From: Gardnerella leopoldii
GTDB taxonomy: Bacteria > Actinomycetota > Actinomycetes > Actinomycetales > Bifidobacteriaceae
Assembly (NCBI RefSeq): GCF_003293675.1
Contig: NZ_CP029984.1
Span: 124,001 to 188,000, forward strand
Length of the DNA stretch: 64,000 bases
Direction of reading: 5' to 3'
This document shows, piece after piece, positions 16,782 to 25,279 of this stretch. The first letter of the stretch is position 1. Each line of letters starts with the position of its first letter. A program made the position numbers and the translations under genes. Under the pieces are notes generated by a model that saw nothing but the letters and a program-made list of their open reading frames with translations, searched no databases and was not told the origin of the DNA.

Positions 16782-19709
16782 ATGAGCGTAAGTATGGGCG
16801 CAAGTATGAATGCAAATATGAGTGCAAAAGATAGCGATTATGGATATGTAAGTGATTTGTTGGGGAATCCAGTTGATTCGTTCGATTCTGACAATCATTT
16901 TTACGAGAATGTTGCGGATGCGAATGATTATGCCAACTACAGTTACGACGAGTATGCTGACGCTTACGCTAAAGAGCCTGATTTTACGCAGCAAGAATAT
17001 GCGTCTGATCAAGAATCAGTGCCTCCTCAAGAATCTCAAGAATATTCCCAAAATTCTGCACATTCTAGAGTTGCAGTTGACGCGCAAAAACTACTCGACG
17101 GCTTAAATCCGCAACAATCTCAAGCAGTCCAATACGACGGACCGGCACTGCTTATTGGAGCAGGAGCTGGAAGTGGCAAAACGCGAGTTCTTACGCGAAG
17201 AATAGCTTGGATATTAAGCCAAAAAGGTGCCTGGTCAAGCCAAATTCTTGCTATCACTTTTACAAACAAAGCAGCTGCCGAAATGCGTGAACGTTTAAGC
17301 AATCTTATTGGCAGCGAAGCAAATACTATGTGGGTTTCGACGTTCCATTCTGCATGTGTGAAAATACTTCGCAGATCAGGACAGTATATTGGCTTAAAAT
17401 CAGGCTTTTCTATTTACGATACTTCCGATTGCGAGCGATTAGTAAAAATTATTGCAACAGAGCTTAACGTTGATATTAAGCGTTTTACGCCACGCAGCAT
17501 TTTGGGCAAGATTTCGGATTGCAAAAATAGTTTAATCACTTGGCGTGAGCAACTAGACATGTATGCTAACGATTACAAGCCGGGTGTTGCAGGTCAACAA
17601 ATTGCGCACGCTGGCAATTCTGAAGCCGTTTACGCAACTATTTATGCGGAATATCAGCATCGTTTATCTCAAGCAAATGCGGTTGATTTTGACGATTTAA
17701 TTATGCGAACTGTGCAACTCATGCGCGAAGTACCAGAAGCTGCGCAATATTACCGTCATAAGTTCCGCTATATTCTCGTAGACGAGTACCAGGATACGAA
17801 TCACGCTCAATACGAGCTTATTCGCGAGCTTGCAGGAGTGGATGTAAAACAAAATAGTGCGTATGTAAAGCAAAATAACGCAAATGCATCTCAGCAAAAT
17901 AGCACTCCTGCATCAATCACAGTTGTAGGCGACTCCGACCAGTCGATTTACGCTTTTCGCGGAGCAGATATTCGCAATATTCAAGACTTTGAAAAAGATT
18001 TTCCAAACGCTACAACTATTATGCTTGAGCAAAATTATCGCTCTACGCAAACTATTTTGGATGCTGCAAACGCAGTTATTTCGCATAATCAAGGACGAAA
18101 GCCTAAAAAATTGTGGACGGCATTAGGTAAGGGTGCTCCAATTACTGGTTATGCAGCAGACAGTGCTCAACAGGAAGCAGCTTGGGTTGCGCAAGAAATA
18201 GCGCGATTAGCAGGTGAGGAGGGTGTTGCTTATTCGGATATGGCGATTATGTATCGCGCTAATGCACAGTCTCGTTCGCTGGAAGATGCGCTCGTTAAAG
18301 CAGGTCTTCCGTATCAACTTGTTGGCGGCACGAAGTTTTACGAGCGTCGCGAAGTAAAAGATGCGCTCGCATACTTGCAATCTATGGCAAACCCAGATGA
18401 CGATGTGAATATGCGCCGAATTTTGAATGTGCCTAAGCGTGGGCTTGGAGCGCGTGCGGAGGCTTTGCTAACGCTTTACGCTCAAACACAAGGAGTTAGC
18501 TTCTGGCAAGCTTTGGAACATTTGGAGTCAATCGAAGGCATGCCAACTCGCACCGCAACCAAGCTTAAAGAGTTCCGCGAGCTTATGCACAATTTAATTA
18601 CTTGTATGCAAAACGATGACTCGAAACCTTCTAAAGTTATTGACAGCATACTGAACGACAGTGGTTTGCTGGAGGATTTGCAACGTTCTGAAGATCCTCA
18701 AGATGCCGCTCGCGTGGATAATTTGTCGCAATTGCAGTCGGTTGCAGCTGAGTATGAGCAGAATACGCCGGATGCTAGTGTTGCTGGATTCCTTGAAACG
18801 ACGGCGCTTGTGGCTGATTCGGATCAATTGCCGGATGAAAATGAGGACACTGGTAAAGTTACGTTGATGACGCTTCACACAGCTAAGGGCTTGGAGTATC
18901 CGGTTGTGTTCCTAACTGGCATGGAGCAGGGAACTTTTCCGCATTCTCGCGCTTTGGAAGACGATGGCGAGCTTTGCGAGGAGCGTCGTCTTGCTTATGT
19001 TGGTATTACTCGAGCTAAGCAGCGTTTGTATGTTACTCGTGCTGCTGTTCGTGCGCAATGGGGGCAGGCTCAAGATATGCTTCCAAGCCAGTTTTTGGAT
19101 GAGATTCCAGATAATTTGATTGATTGGAAGCGCAGAGAGTCTGATGTTGAGCGTTGGGGCGCTTCGTCTAGGCGCGGCGATGATTTCGATAGCGATTTTG
19201 ATAGTGATTTCGGTGGCTGGGATGACGATTATAGCGATGCGTTTAGTGAAAAAACAACTTATGGTGGAAGCAGTTACGGTTCTGAAAAGTCGCATGGCTC
19301 TAAGTCTTACGGAAGAAATAAATCGTATGGCTCTAAGTCTTACGGCTCTTCTTACGGAAAGTCTTATAGCAAGTCTTACGGATCTTCTTATGGCTCGTCT
19401 TATGGCTCGTCTTATTCTAAATCGAATTGGTCTAAGTCAAGTGCAGTAAAAACGCGCAAAGTTACTGCAAAAACTGCGACTTCAACAAGCGCAACAAAAG
19501 TTGGTTCAACTTCTGCAGTTATGAATAAAGACAATCATCTAAATATTCAAGACTTCCAAGTTGGCGACAAAATTACTCACGATACTTACGGCTTAGGAAC
19601 CGTGTTAGCAACGCAAGATAAGGGCAGAAACTCAATTATTACAGTCGATTTCGGCTCCGATGGAGTAAAGCGACTAATGCTTAGAGTTGCACCAATCGAA
19701 AAATTGTAA
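16782..19709 (+). CDS. pcrA: UvrD/PcrA-type ATP-dependent DNA helicase with low-complexity extensions
   Basis: This superfamily 1 helicase unwinds DNA in repair and replication. Motifs are in order: GLNPQQSQAV (Q motif, about residue 105), GAGAGSGKT (motif I), FTNKAAAEM (Ia), VDEYQDTN (II), VVGDSDQSIYAFRGAD (III), TLHTAKGLEYPVVF (V) and VGITRAKQRL (VI). The C-terminus carries the PcrA Tudor-like domain (FQVGDKITHDTYGLGTVL). The 975-residue length exceeds the usual 740-850 for three reasons: an acidic, Met/Ser-rich N-terminal tail of about 95 residues, a Gln/Asn-rich insert between motifs II and III (about 355-378), and a Ser-Tyr-Gly repeat region at about 826-886. GGAG precedes ATG 16782. Confidence 0.97.
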   Translation: MSVSMGASMNANMSAKDSDYGYVSDLLGNPVDSFDSDNHFYENVADANDYANYSYDEYADAYAKEPDFTQQEYASDQESVPPQESQEYSQNSAHSRVAVDAQKLLDGLNPQQSQAVQYDGPALLIGAGAGSGKTRVLTRRIAWILSQKGAWSSQILAITFTNKAAAEMRERLSNLIGSEANTMWVSTFHSACVKILRRSGQYIGLKSGFSIYDTSDCERLVKIIATELNVDIKRFTPRSILGKISDCKNSLITWREQLDMYANDYKPGVAGQQIAHAGNSEAVYATIYAEYQHRLSQANAVDFDDLIMRTVQLMREVPEAAQYYRHKFRYILVDEYQDTNHAQYELIRELAGVDVKQNSAYVKQNNANASQQNSTPASITVVGDSDQSIYAFRGADIRNIQDFEKDFPNATTIMLEQNYRSTQTILDAANAVISHNQGRKPKKLWTALGKGAPITGYAADSAQQEAAWVAQEIARLAGEEGVAYSDMAIMYRANAQSRSLEDALVKAGLPYQLVGGTKFYERREVKDALAYLQSMANPDDDVNMRRILNVPKRGLGARAEALLTLYAQTQGVSFWQALEHLESIEGMPTRTATKLKEFRELMHNLITCMQNDDSKPSKVIDSILNDSGLLEDLQRSEDPQDAARVDNLSQLQSVAAEYEQNTPDASVAGFLETTALVADSDQLPDENEDTGKVTLMTLHTAKGLEYPVVFLTGMEQGTFPHSRALEDDGELCEERRLAYVGITRAKQRLYVTRAAVRAQWGQAQDMLPSQFLDEIPDNLIDWKRRESDVERWGASSRRGDDFDSDFDSDFGGWDDDYSDAFSEKTTYGGSSYGSEKSHGSKSYGRNKSYGSKSYGSSYGKSYSKSYGSSYGSSYGSSYSKSNWSKSSAVKTRKVTAKTATSTSATKVGSTSAVMNKDNHLNIQDFQVGDKITHDTYGLGTVLATQDKGRNSIITVDFGSDGVKRLMLRVAPIEKL

Positions 19710-19851
19710 AATCTTTTATTTATGCACTTTAATGTAAGATAAATTTTTAACAAGGACGTGGCGTTTGCTGGTGTGAGCGCTGAGAAGCGTGTTGCATTAA
19801 CGAAAATGTGACACTAAAAAATAAAAACATACATTTCATGAGGTATAAATT

Positions 19852-20265
19852 ATGAAAAACAAATTATTCGCATCAATTCCTGCAATTATTTTCGGCCTGC
19901 TTATTGCCGTTGCACCATTGACGTTTGCAAAGCCATGCTCAACCGGAGGCATGCACAAAATGCATATGATGATGCAACCTATGGCATGCTACTACACAGG
20001 TCGTGCAGCTATTGGAATTGGTTTAGTTATTGCAGTACTTGGAATTATTGCGCTATTTGTTAAAGAAAATGTTCGCATTGGTTTAAATATTGCTGTAGTT
20101 GTGAACGCTTTGCTTATGCTCGCTGTTACAACATTCCTTATTGGCGTGTGCAAGAGCCCAATGATGCACTGTGCATCGGTTATGCGTCCAACACTGATTG
20201 TTCTGTCTGTGCTCGCATTAGTGTTCGCAGCTGTTTCCGTGTATTTGGATAATAAAGAAAATTAA
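19852..20265 (+). CDS. DUF4418-family membrane protein, Met/His/Cys-rich
   Basis: The 137-residue product has four hydrophobic segments (about residues 7-25, 48-68, 74-98, 110-131). The first outer loop carries CSTGGMHKMHMMMQPMAC and the second ends KSPMMHCAS. The pattern of a first helix followed by a Cys..Met..Met..Cys loop fits the DUF4418 family. Such loops commonly bind soft metals, so a role with copper or iron is possible, but this is inference. The gene starts a three-gene unit with an FtsX-type permease (39 bp downstream) and its ATPase. A GAGG site sits upstream of the ATG. Confidence 0.8.
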   Translation: MKNKLFASIPAIIFGLLIAVAPLTFAKPCSTGGMHKMHMMMQPMACYYTGRAAIGIGLVIAVLGIIALFVKENVRIGLNIAVVVNALLMLAVTTFLIGVCKSPMMHCASVMRPTLIVLSVLALVFAAVSVYLDNKEN

Positions 20266-20303
20266 TAGTTCAAATAGTTCGAAAAGCTTAACAAAGCAAA
20301 ATT

Positions 20304-21515
20304 ATGCGCACTATTACGCTAAAGCGATTGCCGCTGGAAAATCTTAAACGCAAGCCATTGCGCACGGCTGCACTTATTGTTGTATCTGCGTGCTTGTCTG
20401 CAATATTTTTCGGCGGCTCGCTGATTTCTATGAATCTTGAACGCGGCTTGAACAGTATGCGAGAACGCATGGGAGCCGATATTATGGTTATCCCTCAAGG
20501 TACGCATACTAAAGCAGAAGCGCTGCTTACAAACAGTGGTTCAAGCACTTTTTATTTCACTAACAATATTGAGAATTTAGTAAGACGCTCTCCGGGTGTG
20601 CAAAAGGCGAGTGCACAAACGTATATTTCTTCGCTTTCTGCAGGATGTTGCGCTGAAAAATTACAAATTATTGGTTTTGATCCCGATTCTGATTTTGTTA
20701 TAGGTCCTTGGATTTATTCTCAACATAAGCAGAAGTTGCAAAAAGGCGAGATGATTGCTGGCGCAAATGTAATCGTGTCTTACATGAATACTGTTCGTCT
20801 TTTTGGACACCAATGGCCTGTAGCTGCGCAGCTTGCAAAAACCGGCACAAGCATTGATAATTCAGTGTTTGTGCGACGCGAAAGTGTGCCGCAAGTAGTT
20901 GAGTATTCGACGAAAGTAGGGCATACCGCTATTCCAAAGGAATATGCCAAAAAAGCAGTTTCTGCAGTTCTTGTAAAAGTACAAAAAGGTTACAGCGCGA
21001 AAGAAGTTGCAAAAAATATCCGCAAAACAACTGGTCTTTCAAGCATTGGCATAGTTTTTCCGGGCGGAATTACAGCAACTACGCAAGCTAATCTTGGTGT
21101 TTTTACTCGCACGTTGACTTTTATAATTGCTGCGTGCTGGCTAGTTGGATTGCTAGTTTTAGTTGCAGTGTTTTCAACATCTGTAAACGAGCGTAAAAAA
21201 GAGTTTGCTTCTCTTCGCATACTTGGCACAACAAGAAATATGCTTTTAGGTGTTGTAGTTAGAGAATCTACGATACTTGGCTTAGTTGGTGGCGTATTGG
21301 GTGTTGCGTCTGCAAGTCTTATATTGTTCCCTTACAGTTCTCTTATTTCTGAACAATTGCAGCTTCCGTATTTGGAAGTGACTGCTCTACCAGTAGCAGT
21401 GCTTATGTTAGCGTCTGTGCTACTTGCGCTTGTTGCAGTTGTTGTAGCTTCAGCGCTTACTACATTGCGTATTGCTATGCGCGAAACGTATTTGACACTT
21501 AGGTCAGGTGAGTAA
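20304..21515 (+). CDS. ABC transporter permease, FtsX/MacB family
   Basis: The 403-residue protein has one N-terminal membrane helix (about residues 20-42), a large outer domain (about 43-265) and three C-terminal helices (about 268-295, 318-345, 350-385), the MacB/FtsX topology. The C-terminal FtsX core includes ERKKEFASLRILGTTRNML, the conserved cytosolic coupling region. The outer domain contains a Cys-Cys pair (SAGCCAEKLQIIGFD). It lies 2 bp before its ATPase gene. Related permeases with DUF4418 partners occur near iron-uptake genes in several anaerobes, so metal handling is a reasonable but untested idea. Confidence 0.9.
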   Translation: MRTITLKRLPLENLKRKPLRTAALIVVSACLSAIFFGGSLISMNLERGLNSMRERMGADIMVIPQGTHTKAEALLTNSGSSTFYFTNNIENLVRRSPGVQKASAQTYISSLSAGCCAEKLQIIGFDPDSDFVIGPWIYSQHKQKLQKGEMIAGANVIVSYMNTVRLFGHQWPVAAQLAKTGTSIDNSVFVRRESVPQVVEYSTKVGHTAIPKEYAKKAVSAVLVKVQKGYSAKEVAKNIRKTTGLSSIGIVFPGGITATTQANLGVFTRTLTFIIAACWLVGLLVLVAVFSTSVNERKKEFASLRILGTTRNMLLGVVVRESTILGLVGGVLGVASASLILFPYSSLISEQLQLPYLEVTALPVAVLMLASVLLALVAVVVASALTTLRIAMRETYLTLRSGE

Positions 21516-21517
21516 GT

Positions 21518-22300
21518 ATGGAAGATAAGAGTCAAAAACTGCCAAGTAATGAGTTTGATAGTTTACCTGTTGTTGAACTTACTCGTGTAACTCGCGAATT
21601 TATGCGCAGAAAGCACAAATTTTTTGCAGTAAATAACGTGAGTTTTGCGCTAAATAGCGGCGATTTTGTGGCAATCGTTGGAAAGTCAGGTAACGGAAAA
21701 TCTACTTTACTAAATTTGATTGCTGGGTTATTGAAGCCAACGCATGGAAGTGTAAAAGTTTGCGGCGAAGAGATTTCTGAACGCACTTTTAGTGATGTCA
21801 AGATGTCTCGTTTGCGCGCATGTGATATAGGTTTTGTGACGCAATCGCAGACGCTTTTGCAAAATCTTACTGTGCATGACAACATACTTTTACCTGTGCA
21901 AATTGCAGCTAATGCTTGTGAAGTAAGTAAGTCTGCTGAAAGTAAGTCTGCTGAAAGTAAGTCTGAAGTAAGCGAAGATTCAAACGAGACTCGCGCGTTA
22001 GAACTTTGCAAGCAATTGCATATTGAAGATTTACTGTGGTGCTACCCAAGTGAGCTTTCGGGTGGTGAAATGCGTCGCGTAATGATTGTGCGCGCGCTGA
22101 TAAACAATCCGAAGCTTCTTATTCTTGACGAGCCTACTGGCGATTTGGATTTAGAGCATACTCGCATAGTGGTGAAAATGTTGCGCGAGGCTGCAAAAAA
22201 TGGTGTGGCAGTGCTCATGGTAACTCACGATGTTGAGGCTGCTCGCTGTGCGGATCGCACATACACAATGGATTGCGGATTGACTTGCCGGAGCGCTTGA
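21518..22300 (+). CDS. ABC transporter ATP-binding protein, LolD/MacB type
   Basis: This ATPase partners the FtsX-type permease just upstream. Walker A is GKSGNGKST, the Q-loop lies in IGFVTQSQTLLQNLTV, the signature is LSGGEMRRV and Walker B with the D-loop is LLILDEPTGDLD; the switch His is in VLMVTHDVEAA. Residues at about 136-153 form an in-frame Ala-Glu-Ser-Lys-Ser repeat (21926-21975), where family members have only a short loop before the helical domain. The gene ends inside a hairpin formed by GGATTGA and TCAATCC, so its last residues are repeat-derived. Confidence 0.95.
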   Translation: MEDKSQKLPSNEFDSLPVVELTRVTREFMRRKHKFFAVNNVSFALNSGDFVAIVGKSGNGKSTLLNLIAGLLKPTHGSVKVCGEEISERTFSDVKMSRLRACDIGFVTQSQTLLQNLTVHDNILLPVQIAANACEVSKSAESKSAESKSEVSEDSNETRALELCKQLHIEDLLWCYPSELSGGEMRRVMIVRALINNPKLLILDEPTGDLDLEHTRIVVKMLREAAKNGVAVLMVTHDVEAARCADRTYTMDCGLTCRSA

Positions 22301-22560
22301 AGCGTAGCGCGCGAAGGCACTTCAATCCGGAAACTCGCTAAAGTTGGAAGTCCAGTGGACTTCCAACGCGAGTTTCGCAAGCGAGCGCGTTACTCGCGCG
22401 AGCGTTTTGGCTGGTTTGTGGAACATTTGCCGGGGAACTTACAACGTGAGTTTCGCGCTCAGTACGAAAATATCAACAATTATTCTTACGGGTGTGTAGA
22501 ATCAGAAACGATGCCTATTTTGTGTAAGCATCATCTGGAGCCTTAGCCCATCAGTGGGTC
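22301..22560. repeat. Palindromic repeat region after the ABC operon
   Basis: No gene is supported here. The main feature is a hairpin at 22331-22375: outer arms AAACTCG/CGAGTTT and an inner 25-bp palindrome at 22343-22367 with centre GTCCAGTGGAC. GC-rich GCGCGAAGG and GCAAGCGAGCGCG modules flank it and resemble those at 15.9 and 43.4 kb. A 63-codon open frame starts inside the palindrome and is probably chance. Confidence 0.75.
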
Positions 22561-22659
22561 GGCGCGCGGTAGTTATGGCGTTATTTCAACGTTTTAATAC
22601 TTGCACGTTCGTGTGTTAGCACGAAGAAGCACTGGAGAGGCCGGCTCAGCGTGAGTAAT

Positions 22660-22690
22660 TTTTAGGCGATTTTGCAATCGACTAAAAACT
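22660..22690. promoter_or_regulatory. Hairpin in the rpsD leader
   Basis: A TTTTAGGCGATT / AATCGACTAAAA imperfect stem lies about 50 bp before rpsD. S4 represses its own mRNA in other bacteria, so a structured leader would fit, but the target structure here is not recognised. Confidence 0.35.
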
Positions 22691-22735
22691 TGGTTCACGT
22701 TCCGTTCAGATAACGACAGAATTAAAGGATTAGTT

Positions 22736-23362
22736 ATGACTAATATTCAGCGTTCTCGCCGTCAGGTGCGTCTTTCTCGCGCCCTCGGCATCGCTTTGAC
22801 CCCAAAGGCTCAGCGTATCTTCGAGAAGCGTCCATATGCTCCAGGTGAGCACGGTCGCACTCGTCGTCGCACCGAGTCCGATTACGCAGTACGTCTTCGC
22901 GAGAAGCAGCGTCTTCGCGCTCAGTACGGTATCTCCGAGAAGCAGCTTCGTGCTGCTTACGAGAAGGGTACGCACACTGCAGGCCAGACCGGTGACGCAA
23001 TGCTCACCGATTTGGAAACTCGTCTTGATGCTTTGGTTTTGCGCGCAGGCTTTGCTCGCACCACCGCCCAGGCTCGTCAGTTTGTTGTACATCGTCATAT
23101 TTTGGTTGATGGCAATCTTGTTGATCGCCCATCTTACCGTGTGAAGCCAGGTCAGACCATTCAGGTTCGTGCCAAGAGCCAGACCATGGTTCCATTCCAG
23201 ATGGCTGCAGAAGGCGTTCATCGCGACGTTTTGCCAGCAGTTCCTGGTTACCTCGATGTGAATCTTGCCTCTTTGAAGGCTACTTTGACTCGTAAGCCGG
23301 AAGTCGATCAGATTCCAGTTGAAGTCAACATTCAGTACGTCGTCGAATACTACGCTCGTTAA
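22736..23362 (+). CDS. rpsD: 30S ribosomal protein S4
   Basis: S4 binds 16S rRNA early in small-subunit assembly. The 208-residue product shows TNIQRSRRQVRLSRALGIALTPKAQRIFEKRPYAPGEHG, and then the S4 RNA-binding domain (LETRLDALVLRAGFARTTAQARQFVVHRHILVDG..V..PSYRVKPGQ). The first Cys-rich knuckle of some S4 proteins is absent, as in the zinc-free paralogue type. Codon use is strongly biased, as expected for a ribosomal protein. AAAGGA precedes the ATG and a terminator follows. It stands alone here, away from the usual rpsM-rpsK-rpoA cluster, as in other actinobacteria of this family. Confidence 0.98.
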   Translation: MTNIQRSRRQVRLSRALGIALTPKAQRIFEKRPYAPGEHGRTRRRTESDYAVRLREKQRLRAQYGISEKQLRAAYEKGTHTAGQTGDAMLTDLETRLDALVLRAGFARTTAQARQFVVHRHILVDGNLVDRPSYRVKPGQTIQVRAKSQTMVPFQMAAEGVHRDVLPAVPGYLDVNLASLKATLTRKPEVDQIPVEVNIQYVVEYYAR

Positions 23363-23393
23363 TTCGCCGATTTAATTCTTAAGGACATACCGC

Positions 23394-23438
23394 TTGACCC
23401 CTGTTGCGCGTTCGCGTGGCAGGGGTCAATGCGTTTTT
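23394..23438 (+). terminator. Intrinsic terminator of rpsD
   Basis: TTGACCCCTG pairs with CAGGGGTCAA across a GC-rich 16-base centre, followed by GCG and five T. Confidence 0.85.
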
Positions 23439-23439
23439 G

Positions 23440-23530
23440 TCGATTTCATCGGTTGGTTTGGTGTTTTCGACAGTTTCGTTGCGAATTTTGTTTATTTCAC
23501 CAAATGGTTTGGTGTTTTCGACAGTTATGT
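23440..23530. repeat. Direct repeat of about 54-bp period upstream of the phosphatase gene
   Basis: TGGTTTGGTGTTTTCGACAG occurs at about 23453 and again at about 23507, with similar flanks (TTTCATC / TTTCACC). It fills the rpsD terminator to phosphatase gap. Confidence 0.65.
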
Positions 23531-23554
23531 ACCGCTTAGTGCAATAATGGAGCT

Positions 23555-24229
23555 ATGTTGCTGCATCTTTATTTAGTGCGTCACGGACAGACGCTATTTA
23601 ATCGCTATAATCGACTGCAAGGCTGGTCAAATTCTCCGCTTACTGAAAAAGGTTTGAAAGATGCGGACACGGCTGCAAAAAAGCTAGAAAATATTGCTTT
23701 TGCTGCAGCTTACTGTTCGGATACTACTCGCGCGCAAATCACAGCACAACGTATTCTCGATGCAAATGAAGCTGCCGGTAACGTGCGCCCGACGCTTATA
23801 AGCGATATGCATTTTCGCGAGCAATGCTACGGCTATTTTGAAGGTCAAGATATGCAAATGGCTTGGTGGGCTGCAGGAGCGCCTCACGGAGCGCACACTT
23901 ATAACGAAATCGTTGAAAAATTTGGGCTTGCAGCCACGCGTGACATGCTTAAAGAAGCGGATCCTTTTCACGATGCCGAATCAGATATCGAATATTGGAC
24001 TCGCGTAGAAGAAGGTTTTGCGTTAATTGCTTCAAATTCTTTGCTTAACGATGGAGATAATATTTTGCAAATTTCGCATGGCAACACTCTGCTAAGTCTT
24101 ATGCACCGTTTTGCGCCTGCAGGCTACGATTTAAGCGAACGTCCTCAAAACGGAAGCGTAACCAGACTTGATTTTGACACTACCAAACCTATTGATAATG
24201 CCATTACTATTCGAGGCTATAACGAGTAG
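23555..24229 (+). CDS. Histidine phosphatase (phosphoglycerate mutase-like) family protein
   Basis: The 224-residue product begins LHLYLVRHGQTLFN, with the phospho-accepting His of the RHG motif, followed by NRLQGWSNSPLTEKG, the catalytic Glu in FREQCYGYFEG and the second His in ILQISHGNTLLSL. These are the four core residues of the histidine phosphatase superfamily. It is the cofactor-independent-of-BPG branch by length and lacks the long insert of GpmA, which is encoded separately at 48.7 kb. Substrate is not determined; small phosphorylated metabolites are likely. The ATG follows a TGGAG site. Confidence 0.92.
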   Translation: MLLHLYLVRHGQTLFNRYNRLQGWSNSPLTEKGLKDADTAAKKLENIAFAAAYCSDTTRAQITAQRILDANEAAGNVRPTLISDMHFREQCYGYFEGQDMQMAWWAAGAPHGAHTYNEIVEKFGLAATRDMLKEADPFHDAESDIEYWTRVEEGFALIASNSLLNDGDNILQISHGNTLLSLMHRFAPAGYDLSERPQNGSVTRLDFDTTKPIDNAITIRGYNE

Positions 24230-24376
24230 ATTCTACTGTTTAACTTTGTTATATGCGTCTTTACCGTTCGTTAATCTTAAGTCATTGCGAAGGGTTTTAA
24301 TACGTAGTTTGATTTGCTGTTGTATGGCTTTTGATACTGCGAAATCTTAGGCAAAATGGTATAGAAAGAGGTTACG

Positions 24377-24823
24377 ATGAGCGTTGGAGACATAGCTGCT
24401 CTTATTGCTGCGATTGCGTTTGCCGTGCTTTCTGGCTTTTTGATTTATCCGTTAATCAGATTAGGCAGATTGTTTGATCAGATTGCGAAAACAATTAAAG
24501 AGTCGGGTGAGCATGCGATGCCGGCAATCGATGAGTCTGTTACAACTATTAAGCAAGTTAATAAGACTCTTGACGACGTAAACGCTGTTTCAGGAGCTAC
24601 TCGCACAACCGTTACAAATATTAGTGCTCTAACAGATTTGTATGGTGCTTTCCTTGGAAAACCGCTCGTAAAAATTGCAGCTGCCGGTTACGCTCTAAAA
24701 GATACTGTTTCTTCTTTCTTCAATAAGCCGACTGTGCCAACAGACAAGAATAGTGCCAATCGTAACGCTTCAAAAGAATCCTCTGACAAGAATGCAACTA
24801 ATAATGCAAGCAGGGGGGAGTAA
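24377..24823 (+). CDS. DUF948-family membrane protein
   Basis: The 148-residue protein has one N-terminal membrane helix (about residues 5-27) followed by an amphipathic helical part (IDESVTTIKQVNKTLDDVNAVSGATRTTVTNIS) and a Ser/Asn/Lys-rich tail. This matches DUF948 proteins of gram-positive bacteria, whose function is not established. Its stop codon overlaps the start of the next small membrane gene by one base, and both lead to alaS, an arrangement found widely in actinobacteria. Confidence 0.85.
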   Translation: MSVGDIAALIAAIAFAVLSGFLIYPLIRLGRLFDQIAKTIKESGEHAMPAIDESVTTIKQVNKTLDDVNAVSGATRTTVTNISALTDLYGAFLGKPLVKIAAAGYALKDTVSSFFNKPTVPTDKNSANRNASKESSDKNATNNASRGE

Positions 24824-25068
24824 TGTTCAAGCGTTTATTTTGGATGTTTGTTGGCATTGTAATTGGTGTTCTTACAGTTACGAAGGCTCGTGCATATGTT
24901 AAAGCAAAAATGCCGTCTTCTGCTAGTCGTTTTATATTTGATGAGGAACCGAAAAATATCACATTGCGCACAGTAATGGGATTGTTTAAAGATTTCAATA
25001 CTAGCCGTAAAGAGCATGAAGCTGAGCTTAATTCTCGTTATGCTAATCGTAGAAATAGGGAATTTTAA
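24823..25068 (+). CDS. Small membrane protein (DUF6167-like) before alaS
   Basis: The 81-residue product has one hydrophobic helix at residues 6-21 (FWMFVGIVIGVLTVTK), a short basic segment and a polar tail. A GGGGGAG site precedes the ATG, which overlaps the DUF948 stop (TAATG). By position and length it fits the small DUF6167-type protein found between DUF948 and alaS in actinobacteria. No function is known. Confidence 0.75.
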   Translation: MFKRLFWMFVGIVIGVLTVTKARAYVKAKMPSSASRFIFDEEPKNITLRTVMGLFKDFNTSRKEHEAELNSRYANRRNREF

Positions 25069-25279
25069 ATAAAAAACGAGTTTTTCATAATTTCGTTACT
25101 TTGCTAAGTTTAGTTAAGTTAAGTTAAGTATTGAAGTACTATATTGAATGTTTGCATGATTGCGTCGTGCGTCATGCGGCACGATTTCGTGTGAGCGTTG
25201 CATGTGGCTTTTGTTTATGACAGTTATTTGTGACGGTTTGCGTGGGTCTTGCTAAAAATTACACAAGGAGTTCGTACGT
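25069..25279. other. alaS upstream region
   Basis: It holds a short AGTTA tandem repeat (about 25107-25127) and a GTCGTGC..GCGGCACGAT hairpin near 25166-25185. AAGGAG stands seven bases before the alaS ATG. No T-box type anticodon stem is evident. Confidence 0.5.

Noticed and set aside
25069-25279. T-box leader for alaS (also considered for serS and lysS)
   Set aside because: No T-box consensus (TGGNACCGCG type) or specifier stem is seen, and the leaders are short.
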